Shown here in pieces: positions 40,015 through 49,262 of a DNA stretch of 64,000 nt. The position numbers and the translations under genes were made by a program. The notes under the pieces are model-generated. The model ran no database searches. It was not told where the DNA came from and was given only the letters and a program-made list of their open reading frames with translations. Every line of letters starts with the position of its first letter. Position 1 is the first letter of the stretch. The stretch is from Talpa occidentalis (lineage: Eukaryota > Chordata > Mammalia > Eulipotyphla > Talpidae), in NCBI RefSeq assembly GCF_014898055.3, contig NW_023601104.1:41542210-41606209 (forward strand), read 5' to 3'.

Positions 40015-43000
40015 GTAAGTGTTTTATTCCTTGCTTTGCTATTGTGGATGCTGCCTTACCCCTTAGCTGCTTGACGCAAATTGTTGGTACAAAAGAAGGC
40101 TGGTGATGAAAGTAGTTTCAGGAAAGCGACCCTGCTGGCACAGCCGAGCAAAAGCAGCAGTAAGGAGACGGAGCTGGAGTTGCCGCTCGTCTGTAGTAAC
40201 TTGGAGGGGTGGCCGGCTTTGTGCGATTCTGCGTGGGCACCGGAGAAGACCGGAGCTCTGGGCTGTTTAAAGGAGGGAGGGAGTTTTCCTCTTCAGACGT
40301 CCAGATTTATAATCCTGAGGAAAGAATAGTTTATCTTTACTCTTTTTCTCATGTAGGAGGTGCTGCAGGCTGACCTGCCGAGTGCGGTAACACTTTTAAA
40401 AAACCTCCAGGAGCAGGTGAGTTATGTCACTCCGTGGAATAGAGTGCCTCACCTCCACACTTTGGGGATCTGGGGACTTACATTTTACTATTCTCAAAGG
40501 CTGTTAAAGCGAAAGGGTTTATTGAAAATCTTTACAGGCTCCAATTTAAACAAATGACTTATACGTCCGAAGGAATACAGAAAATTTACAAAAAGAAATC
40601 ATTTGATTTAATTTCGTTTATTCTTATAGTTAAGGAAATGTCCTGGGAAAGGCGACAGATTTGCCTAGACAGCTAGTAATATTTATGTAGTTCAGTGCAT
40701 TGTATGTACAGCCTGTGCAGGTAAAGTTACAGCCCTTCCAGAACGACTTTCCCAATCCCCATCCTTTCCATGCCTTGGTAAGATGGTTTCTTTAGCTTTT
40801 TTTCTTTAGCTTTAAGAAGAGGTGGAAAATTTTTTTCTACCTTTTGACAAAGTATCAGAAACTCTCATGTACTTTACCAAAACTAAGAAAAAGTACTGTG
40901 GTTTAGGCATTATTTCAGATAATTTTCAGGTGGCATTGTTTGACTTACTCTTCACAGCTCACACAGACAACTTGATAAATTCTACTTAGCTGTTTTATTT
41001 GGACTAATTTCAGGTGATGGCTGTGACTGCTCAAGTGCAAGCGTTGACTAAAAAAGTTCAAGCTCGAGCCTATCCTACAGAAAAGGTAAGACATCCTTGA
41101 AGAGTAAGTCATCCCCTGGTTATTTCTTTAAATTAGCAGATTAGGGCCTCCCCGGTGGTGCAGCGGTTGAGCACTGGGTTGCGAAGCTGCTCGCGGCGTC
41201 TGCGGCGCTGGTTTGATCCCTGGCTGCTCCCCGGCCACCGGAGGAGGGTCCCACATGGCACGCAGACCTCTCCTGCCGCCCGCTGCTCCCCTCAGCAGTG
41301 TACTTCGGTCCTTCTGCCTGCTCTGCTCCCCGCTCTGGCTCTGGTGAATTCTCTCACCCTTCCGCGCTTCTGACTGTACCCAGTGCATGTATAAACAAAA
41401 CAAACAAATAAAATGAATAAATAAATAGAACATGCCTCTATTAAAAAAAAAAATTAGCTTTCTTAAGTGTTGGAGCTTCAATGATGAATCCAGTTTTTGT
41501 GTTGAATCTAGTGGAGAAGACAGGCCAAACAACTTAGAGCAGCATAAGTCACATTATAGAGTCATAATAAATGCTGTTCAGATCAAGGAGAGAGAGTAAA
41601 TAATTGCCACAGGAGCAGAGTAAGTCAGAAAAGTCTTAGAGAAGGTAATAGGCTTGTTAGAAATAAATAAGAGTCAGGGAGTGAAAAAACTGAAAATGGG
41701 ATAATAGTCTGGAAAAGGAGGTTTTAGTCATTAGATAAACGTGTATGAGAGATAGTAATAGGGTAGGAAATAACGGGAAAGCAGTCACTTCTGAAGTACT
41801 TTGTAGACCAACTGAGGAGATAATATATTTCATGTAATTTAGCCTGCTTTTAGTTGAAAATATGTCACTTATTTTATATAATAAAAAATGTTAAGCTATG
41901 ATAAAATGCTAAGATTAAAAGGTAAGTCTTTTTTAAAGATTTATTTATTTAGGCATGCAAGAACTGGGGTACAGGCCAGAGGTGCGGGGAGTGAGAGGAC
42001 TCACCAGAGACAGAGTAGGGAACAGAACAAGTGGATTGACTGAAATACACTGCTGAGGGGAGCAGCAGGCGAGTCAGGAGAGGTCTGCTGCACCATGTGG
42101 GTTGCTTCCTGACTGGGGCTCAAACTCGCGCTGCAGTGGCTGTGGATGGCTTCATACATTGCATCTTAACCCCTTGCGCCACTAGGGAAGCTCTGAAGCA
42201 TTTTTAAACATGGAATTTATAGCAGATTTGTGCTTTAGAAAGATAACTAACAGCATTTTAAAATATGTTCTCTTTTGACTTTGTCATTCACTTTTGTTCT
42301 TACCTATTTTTTCTGCATTTTTTAAAAGATTAATTTATTTATGCATCCAAGAACTGGAGTACAGGCCAGAAGTGTGGGGGGTGGGAGGATCCACCAGAGA
42401 CAGAGAGGGGAACAGAACAGGCAGACTGACTGAAGTACACTGCTGAGGGGAGCAGCAGGTGAGTCAGGAGAGGTCTGCTGCGCCATGTGGGTAGCTCTTC
42501 CTGGCAGGCCGGGGCTTGAACTTGTGCTGCAGTGGCTGCGGACAGCTTCATAGGTTGTGTCTTAACCCCTTGCACCACCACGGAGGCCCTTTTTTCTGAA
42601 TTTTTAAAGTCTTTTTTTTTCCTTCCTTCTTTGTTTTTCTCTCGTATGCTTGTAACCCAATTTGAACCTACAAATGCCCAAGCATGTCAGAAGAACCTAC
42701 TGCTCAAATTATTTACTGTCTTTGTTTTGGGTACCATGCCTTGATCCATATTCCTTTTTGAGATGGACTGCCAACTTGTATCTTCGATCACTATATATTT
42801 ATTTGTTTAACAGATATTTGTTAACTCCTTTTTCATAACCACAGATTTTGAGTAGGTGCTTTGCACATTACAGAATGCTCTACTTTTGTCATATTTGAGC
42901 CTCATAACTACTGTTTGGGATGGATTATATATTTGGAATATATTATAGATGAAGAGATTGAGGTTATAAGGTTAAATGACTTAACCCATTAACTATCAAA

Positions 43001-46000
43001 TGCCGAATTCAAAACTTAAACTCGGTTTGTGTTTAAATCTTTTACTTGTTCTCCTATACCACACCGGTACTGGTCTTAATTTGTTGGTTTAAAGATGCTC
43101 AGGATTCAGGTGTTAGGAATCAGACTGAGCTTGAATCTGCAATTAGTGTAATCTTGGGCAGAGTATTTAACTTGTCTGAAATAGGTCTTCCTAGGGCTTT
43201 TTTAGTTTCATTTTAAGCAGTCATGGTGACTCATTTTTATAAGTTTAGTAAGTATAATTTAAGTCACTGCTTGTTCAACTTTCTTTCATTATATGAGTAA
43301 ACAAAATATTTGCTTTGTCTTCTTTCTTTTAGCTTTGTTTTTCTTGATTTGTCTTCTTTTTTTGTATATACATACATATAATACACTTTTTTTTTTTTAA
43401 GATTTATTTATTTGTACAAGAACTGGGGTATAGGCCAGAGGCATGGGAGGGTGAGAGGATTCACCAGAGACAGACTGGGGAGCAGAACAGGCACACAGAC
43501 CGAAGACACTGCTGAGGGGAGCAGCGGGTGAGACAGGAGAGGTCTGCCGCACCATGTGGGTATCTCCCTGGCTGGCCGGGAATCAAACCCACGCTGCAGA
43601 GGCTGTGGACAGCTTCACAGTGCTGCTTTTAACCTGCTGCACCACCAGGGAGGCCCAATATAATACACTTTTAATTTTAGAAAGTTTGGAAGCTAATCAA
43701 AGCACAAAGAAAATTAAAAACCAATATGATCATCAATATGAGATAATATCTAGGGTACTATTTTTTTTTTAATTTCGTTATTTTTTTTTTAATTTCGTTG
43801 TAAAAGTAATATATACTTAATTAGAAAACACTTTCATAAGATGAGCACTCCATTTGTTTCTTTTCCTTAAGTCTGTCCCCAGGAGTAGCAGTTATTAACT
43901 GTGTGTTATCTTCTAGATATTTTTAATATGTATAAAATTTATGCATCGGGCCTCCCTGGTGGCGCAGGCAGTTGAGCGCAGCACTGAAGCTGCCCACAGC
44001 CTCTGCAGCGCGGGTTCGATTCCTGGCCAGCTAGGGAGATACCCACATGGCGCAGCAGACCTCTCCTGTCTCACCCACTGCTCACCTCAGCAGTGTATTT
44101 CAGTCAGTCTGCCTGTTCTGTTCTCCGCTCTGTCTCTGGTGAATCTTCTCACCCTCCCGCACATGTGGCCTGTACCCCGGTTCTTGCATGCATATATAAA
44201 TAAATCTTTAAAAAAAAATAAAATTTATGCATCTTCTTATCCTTAATTGCAACCACATTTAGCAGACTTTCTACAATTTGTCTTGATATGGACTTAATTC
44301 CACATCAGTGTGTATAGATCATTGTTTTTATCTGATGATGTAATTACACTATTTGGGGGATAAAAATCAATAATTATTTTGATTAACTTCGTCTAAAGTT
44401 TAGCAATGTCTAGGGATATTTTTGATTGTTACAATTTGGCATCAGTGGGTGTTGGGAGAGACCCCATGTAGTGAGCAGAAGGGCCTTGACCTGAGTCCCT
44501 AAGGCATGTGAAAACACATGCATCTCGGAGGAAAACCTCTGAGTGACAGGACCTGGTGTTGAGTGCCCAGAAAGTGACCTTCATGGAGTCAGGCCTCTAC
44601 ATCTCCACAGTCTGAGAATAACAAAAATAATGAGCGGACTTCCCAGGCTCTAGCTAGGGGGCGATAAGATTATGTGCGTGAGAACTAACCTCCTACTGTC
44701 TGAAGTAAATAGATAATAGTAAGAAAGTAGACAAATCATTCATATGTGTTATCATTATATGGTATGCTTTGATGTTACACCTGCTGCAATTAAAATAGTA
44801 TATAACGAGCACAAAGACAATAAAGATTTACTGCATGCTGGACATGACAGTCCCCCGTGTCTGATTTCCCTCACCGTCGTGTCCCAGGTCTCGGACTCAC
44901 TAGAAGTCCACAAATGGGTAAAGGCCAAGGATGCTGCTGAATGTCCTCCAGTGCCCAGATACTGCTCCACAACAAAGAATTTTCTGTCCCCAAATATCAG
45001 TATCTGTGAGGTTGAGAAACCCTGTTGTAGTCATTTGGGAGGATGCTTTATTGCGTTTCCTGCTTACTGTCCTCTAGTTATTCTCTGCACTTTGCTTGTC
45101 TCGTATTAGCATAATTTTCTCTTTCCATTTTAGGTATAGCTATTTCCTTGAGTGTCCTTCAGGTACCCTATATGAACTGATTGGGAAAAACTTGAACTTG
45201 GAATACCCTGTTTGCCCTAGATTTTCTTCCTGACTGGCTAAAACTGAATTTGCTTCTTTTATTATTTTATTCAACTCAGGGTCTTAGCCTCTTGGAAGTA
45301 AAAGACCAGCTGCTGCTCATGTACCTTATGGATCTGAGTCATCTCATCATGGACAAAGCTTCAGGAGGGTCTCTGCAGGGACATGCTGCAGTTTTGAGGC
45401 TAGTGGAGATTCGCACGGTATGAATCATTTGACATCTACATCTTAGAGCTCTAGGTTTCCAAGTCCTGAGCCCCGAGAGTAATACATGATGCCTCTCATT
45501 TAAGTGGATGTTCACATATTTAAATGAGGAAACCAAATGAAAACAGTATTTTCCTCTTTATTTGCTCTACTTTGCGTATATTTTTGGTACTTTGGCAACT
45601 TAACAAAGGGAATGTGGTGTATACTTAATTTGGGGAAGGAAATATAATCCTATTTAACCATGTTGTAGGTTTTGGAAAAGCTTCGTCCCTTGGACCAAAA
45701 ACTGAAGTATCAAATTGACAAATTGGTCAAGACTGCAGTGACAGGCAGCCTCAGTAAGTGGGGCAAGATAGAAAATTATGTGGGGATCATCACAGAGTTC
45801 CAAATCTTATAAACCCTCCGTTTTTTTTTTTTTTTTTTTTTATTTCAGGTGAGAATGACCCGCTCCGTTTTAAACCTCATCCCAGCAATATGAAGAGCAA
45901 GGTAAAGGGGTTGCATTAGCCTGGATGAACCCCATGGTCATCCTGGGCTCCTGGGAGGTTCAGTATTGTTATTCCCGCTTATGCCTTAGAATGTTGAGTA

Positions 46001-47955
46001 TGAGAGTCCCCTTTCTTCCTTTTGTTTATATTCCTTCCTCCCCAAAGTACTCTAGCTTTGGTTTTTCTTGTCACTTGTCTAAGTTTGTGGACATTGTGTT
46101 CCTTTCATAGTTACTTTCTGAGGATGAGGAGGAAGATGAAGCAGAGGATGGCCAGTCTGAGGCTTTAGGAAAGAAATCTGTAAAAGGAACAGTTAAGAAA
46201 TATGTGCCTCCACGCTTGGTTCCAGTACATTACGGTATGAACTGTGCTTGCTGCCTCCTCAGCATGAATGGGGTGTTTTGTGTTCTGGGATAATCTTGGC
46301 TGATTTTTATCATATAGATGAAACAGAAGCTGAGCGGGAGAAGAAGCGCCTGGAACGAGCCAAGAGACGGGCGTTGAGCAGCTCTGTCATTCGTGAACTG
46401 AAGGAGCAGTACTCAGATGCTCCAGAGGAGATCCGCGATGCTCGGCATCCTCATGTCACCCGCCAGAGTCAGGAGGATCAACACAGGTCTGTGTTATGGG
46501 GATTCAAAGGTGTTTCTGTACTGTAGACTTGTGTACTTGTGTTTTGATGAATGTGATTAAGTCCTAGGGGAACCCAAATTACAGGAATTAGGAATTAAGG
46601 GTTTGAAGTACAGACCTCTCCCCCAACTGTTTAGGCTGGCCAAGTGCCACATAGAGAGGAAATATGATGTTCCATCTAAGAAGGCTTTAAAATTTGGTGT
46701 TTTCTTATCACAGTGCTCATTTGTGCAGAAAGCTATAAAGAGAGGCTTTTAGAATGCCATTGAAGGTGCTGTGTAAGTTCAGGGGGAAAAAAATAGAAAA
46801 GTGATTGTAACTTGAATACAAGCTAATCACAATTGCTCAGGTGACAACCTCTACAGTTGATAGATTTGAGTTAAAAGGCGCTTTAAGTAGGCAGCCCTTT
46901 TATGGAGCTGAGATAGAAGGATTTTCTCATATAATGGTTTAAACAGTCCTATGAATGGGCTCTGGGTTTCTCTTGGGAAGGAGGGGTTCTAACAAGAAAA
47001 ACATTTCATTGAGGAAGCTCAGTAGCAAGCATCCGGTATGTCCTTACTAAATACGTTATAGGCTGCCATGAAGAAGGGGGTGAGTGGATACCTGGGCCTG
47101 GTTCTTGACTGCAGCTTTCTGTCTCTGTGGACCAAGCATGTGGTAAACAGTGTCTGTGTTTGTCCTGCAGGATTAACTATGAAGAGAGTATGATGGTGCG
47201 TTTAGGTGTCAGTAAGCGAGAGAAAGGACGGCAGAAACGAGCAGCGCTCATGAGCTCACAACTTCATTCCCTCACGCACTTCAGTGACATCAGTGCTTTG
47301 ACAGGGGGAACCCCTCATCTTGATGAGGTGAGATTGTGGTACAGTGGGAGGCTACCTTCAGGCTTTCAACCAAATATGCATGGGACTTATTAATATGAGG
47401 AAGGTGGGAAAGGCTCCTGCTATTGGGAAGCAGACAGACAGTCTTTCATTTCTCCATTTGGCTCTAGGATCAGAATCCTATTAAGAAGCGGAAGAAGATA
47501 TCTAAGAAAGGCCGGAAGAAAAAAGGTCAGTGAGTGACTAGGTGATCAAGTGGAGGGTGGAGAGTATGAATTGGGATGCCAGCTCTCTGAATGTGCCACC
47601 GAAGGTCTTACCAGCCCAACAGTGTCTCTTCTGTGCTGGGCATGAATCTCTTTAGGTGAACTTTCATTTCTCTTCACAAGGCTGAAAAGGAGCATCATTC
47701 ACAAAAGAGATTTTGGATTTTCTAAGATCCCACAACTCCTATTCAGATTTTCTTAAATAGAACATAAAAGTGTGTATCGAATCATTATTCCATTCGAGTT
47801 TTGTTGTAGCCTTTGGTCCTGGGAGGATGTAGAAAGGCTAACCAACGGAGGCCTTCTTTCTAGATGTCCTTTTTTCCTGTCCTTTCAGCTTTTCTGACTG
47901 TCCTTTGCCTCATTCTTGGTTTCCCTTCCTTTCAGGTTTTCGGAGGCGATGGTGA
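40003..47955 (+). CDS. NGDN: NGDN, neuroguidin (EIF4E-binding, nucleolar), complete coding region in 11 exons
   Basis: Eleven exons with GT-AG borders join to 948 bp, 315 residues, the human NGDN length. The protein is a Sas10/Utp3-family member (yeast Lcp5 relative). It works in the nucleolar small-subunit processome and, in neurons, binds eIF4E to repress CPEB-controlled mRNAs. Visible features: an N-terminal helical region (LPSAVTLLKNLQEQ); a candidate eIF4E-binding motif YQIDKLV at 108-114 (YxxxxL-phi); an acidic run SEDEEEDEAEDG (about 143-154); a charged helix ETEAEREKKRLERAKRR; and a basic C-terminus KKRKKISKKGRKKKGFRRRW that should target the nucleolus. The start is the only in-frame ATG of exon 1. 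The last residue is Trp, where I recall Arg in human. Confidence 0.97.
40357..40416 (+). CDS. NGDN: NGDN exon 2 (codons 5-24)
   Basis: 60 bp, phase 0: EVLQADLPSAVTLLKNLQEQ. Acceptor CTCATGTAG|, donor CAG|GTGAGT. Confidence 0.96.
41014..41085 (+). CDS. NGDN: NGDN exon 3 (codons 25-48)
   Basis: 72 bp, phase 0: VMAVTAQVQALTKKVQARAY then PTEK. Donor AAG|GTAAGA. Followed by the 4.2-kb intron 3 that carries five SINEs and an LTR. Confidence 0.96.
41138..41450 (+). mobile_element. tRNA-derived SINE copy 7, longer subfamily, NGDN intron 3
   Basis: Forward copy of the subfamily ending GAACATGCCTCTATTAAAA. It is in the sense orientation of NGDN. A short AAATTAGC repeat flanks it. Confidence 0.88.
41931..42193 (-). 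mobile_element. tRNA-derived SINE copy 8, NGDN intron 3
   Basis: Reverse copy (antisense to NGDN), from poly-T/AAAGATTTATTTATTTAG to CTAGGGAAGCTC. No clear target duplication. Confidence 0.88.
42323..42589 (-). mobile_element. tRNA-derived SINE copy 9, NGDN intron 3
   Basis: Reverse copy. 16-bp duplication TTTTTTCTG(C/A)ATTTTT at 42307-42322 and 42590-42605. Confidence 0.9.
43100..43195 (+). repeat. MIR fragment in NGDN intron 3
   Basis: GAATCAGACTGAGCTTGAAT and TAATCTTGGGCAGAGTATTT fit a diverged MIR core. Confidence 0.5.
43391..43657 (-). mobile_element. tRNA-derived SINE copy 10, NGDN intron 3
   Basis: Reverse copy. Perfect 15-bp duplication ATATAATACACTTTT at 43376-43390 and 43658-43672. 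Confidence 0.92.
43738..43931 (+). repeat. Ancient LINE-type fragment in NGDN intron 3 (class uncertain)
   Basis: AAAAGTAATATATACTTAAT, GGAGTAGCAGTTATTAACTG and TTATCTTCTAGATATTTTT resemble the old LINE segment also suspected at 33180-33375. It contains a duplicated A/T block (TTTTTTTTTTAATTTCGTT twice, near 43761-43799). Confidence 0.4.
43948..44217 (+). mobile_element. tRNA-derived SINE copy 11, NGDN intron 3
   Basis: Forward copy. Perfect 16-bp duplication ATAAAATTTATGCATC at 43932-43947 and 44218-44233. Intact B box GGTTCGATTCC. Confidence 0.93.
44400..44449 (+). repeat. MER5-like DNA transposon, left part
   Basis: TAGCAATGTCTAGGGATATT and TTGATTGTTACAATTTGGCA resemble the start of a MER5A-type nonautonomous hAT element. 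The element is cut at 44449 by the LTR insertion. Confidence 0.65.
44450..44912 (+). mobile_element. Solitary endogenous retrovirus LTR (class II-like), NGDN intron 3
   Basis: A 463-bp block that starts TGTTGGGAGAGACCCC, ends AGAAGTCCACA and is flanked by a 6-bp duplication AGTGGG/AATGGG (44444-44449, 44913-44918; one mismatch). It has a TATA-like AGTATATAACG (44796-44806) shortly before AATAAA (near 44819). TG...CA ends, 6-bp duplication and the close TATA/AATAAA pair point to an ERV2/betaretrovirus-like solo LTR. No internal viral sequence is present. Confidence 0.75.
44913..45035 (+). repeat. MER5-like DNA transposon, right part
   Basis: GGGTAAAGGCCAAGGATGCT, CTCCACAACAAAGAATTTTC and GTGAGGTTGAGAAACCCTG continue the MER5-type element interrupted at 44449. 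Confidence 0.7.
45280..45417 (+). CDS. NGDN: NGDN exon 4 (codons 49-94)
   Basis: 138 bp, phase 0: GLSLLEVKDQLLLMYLMDLS to RLVEIRT, the Sas10/Utp3 core helices. Confidence 0.97.
45669..45753 (+). CDS. NGDN: NGDN exon 5 (codons 95-123)
   Basis: 85 bp: VLEKLRPLDQKLKYQIDKLV, with the candidate eIF4E-binding motif. Donor CTCA|GTAAGT. Confidence 0.97.
45849..45901 (+). CDS. NGDN: NGDN exon 6 (codons 123-140)
   Basis: 53 bp: ENDPLRFKPHPSNMKSK. The acceptor is preceded by an uninterrupted run of about 20 T. Confidence 0.96.
46111..46234 (+). CDS. NGDN: NGDN exon 7 (codons 141-182)
   Basis: 124 bp: acidic LLSEDEEEDEAEDGQSEALG then KKYVPPRLVPVHY. Confidence 0.97.
46318..46486 (+). CDS. NGDN: NGDN exon 8 (codons 182-238)
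   Basis: 169 bp: ETEAEREKKRLERAKRRALS to RQSQEDQH, identical in pattern to human. Confidence 0.97.
47171..47327 (+). CDS. NGDN: NGDN exon 9 (codons 238-290)
   Basis: 157 bp: INYEESMMVRLGVSKREKGR to SALTGGTPHLDE. Donor GAG|GTGAGA. Confidence 0.97.
47468..47525 (+). CDS. NGDN: NGDN exon 10 (codons 291-310)
   Basis: 58 bp: DQNPIKKRKKISKKGRKKK, the basic nuclear/nucleolar signal. Confidence 0.96.
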
Positions 47956-48110
47956 TTATGGGTGTACATGTTTATATACACACACACACTTGTCATCCTT
48001 GGATACTTCTAATTTCACTGTATGTAGGTTTTTCCTTGGAATTCATTAATTGCTCTACACATATACATGAAAAGATCTTTATATTAATAAAGTTGACTGT
48101 ACTTATAAAC
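47936..48110 (+). CDS. NGDN: NGDN exon 11: last codons and 3' UTR
   Basis: Acceptor CCTTTCAG| then GFRRRW and TGA at 47953-47955. The 3' UTR is short and ends soon after AATAAA at 48086-48091; the exact cleavage site is estimated. Confidence 0.92.
48086..48091 (+). terminator. NGDN: NGDN polyadenylation signal
   Basis: AATAAA in ATTAATAAAGTTGAC, 131 bp after the stop codon. Confidence 0.85.
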
Positions 48111-48421
48111 TGAAGCTCCTTTTGCACATGTGTTATATGACTGGAATTGTTGGGTGTGGGTTATTTTGGTTGAAAGGGTAATGAAAAGGGAAAGTTGATG
48201 TTGGTGGGTCTGAGAAAAGTTTGGCTTTTTGTAATTTGCATTGATAATATTTTCCCCCAGAAACTAGAAACTGGTTATTTAACAAAAAAATATTGAGAGA
48301 TTAGAGTATTACAATCAACTCTTCCAGCCCACATTGCCTGGAGTTCTTGTGTTACTTGTGCTAATGTAGTACAGATTATCTGAAATATATGAACTTAGGT
48401 TTTAGTAATGTATCTTGTGGG

Positions 48422-48434
48422 CCACCAGGTGGCA
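48422..48434 (+). promoter_or_regulatory. CTCF-like core motif
   Basis: CCACCAGGTGGCA fits the CTCF core pattern CCASYAGRKGGCR at every position, 320 bp after the NGDN polyadenylation signal. Confidence 0.55.
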
Positions 48435-49189
48435 TTAGTGTTTCAGGAAACGTCTTTGGTGCTTAACTGTAAACAGACTCAAGATAGACCCTTTTTCTTT
48501 TTAAAACAGCATAAACATAGGGCTGACCTTTGGTCGGTTATTGGGAGTTGGAATTTGTCTAGGGAGAGAGTAATGTGAAGAGTTAGTATAGTCTTGGGTT
48601 TTTCAGCCTCTTTGACCCTTCTTCAACTAAGGCATCAGCTCACCAGTAAGTAAAGGCCAGCCGTTTACAAAGAGCTTGCAAAAGAATGCCAGCAGTCAGG
48701 TAGACAGAAAATACCTAGCTCAAAGACCAAGAGAATGAAAATCCCACAGAAATATAAGCCCAAGTTGGGAAAAAAACGTGTAGTTTCACATCTGAGATCT
48801 TGTATCCTGTCCAGAGAATAACCTCTGTTAGTGATCCCTCAGACCTAGGATATAAAAAGTGGAAAGAGGATCAGAAAAAGAAGTCAGGAATCTAGAATTA
48901 ATTCATTGGAGTGGTTTGTTTGTTTGTTTTGTTGGGGGCTTTTTGTGGGTTTTTTGTTTTTTTCTTAAGGTCTTAGGCTCTCATGAACACCTAATTTTAG
49001 TATTTGGCATTCCAGGGCAGTGCCATGGAGAGGGATATAATTTCTGTCATGACATCACTAAAACCTTACTGATTCTGAACCTTGTGGATTTGGATTTATG
49101 CTGATCTGCTTGATTAGGGTAGGGATCTGTTTTCAGTCAGCTCCAGCCTGTTAGAAAGTAGTTAAACAGCTGAGTACTGTCTTCTGTTA

Positions 49190-49262
49190 ACTCTGTGAAC
49201 TTGGTAACTCACTTAACATCTCTGGCCTTTATTTTCCTCAGCTGAAAAATGTGAAAAAAGTG
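49190..49262 (+). repeat. MIR fragment
   Basis: TTGGTAACTCACTTAACATC and TTTATTTTCCTCAGCTGAAA match the MIR 3' region. Confidence 0.55.

Larger units (their letters stand above)
39240..40020. promoter_or_regulatory. NGDN: CpG-rich TATA-less promoter region of NGDN
   Basis: CpG density rises sharply here against AT-rich flanks. Five CCAAT boxes lie in the last 400 bp: CCAAT at 39634-39638 and inverted ATTGG at 39674-39678, 39717-39721, 39837-39841 and 39905-39909. Two ETS-type sites (GCGGAAGTG at 39879-39887, CCGGAAG at 39979-39985) and a GGGGCGGG box precede the start codon. No TATA box is seen. This is a housekeeping-type promoter, and NF-Y and ETS control are inferred. Confidence 0.85.

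Noticed and set aside
43948..44060. tRNA genes suggested by A/B-box-like sequences
   Set aside because: The boxes belong to the tRNA-derived heads of SINEs, with A-rich tails and target duplications; no complete tRNA cloverleaf gene is present.
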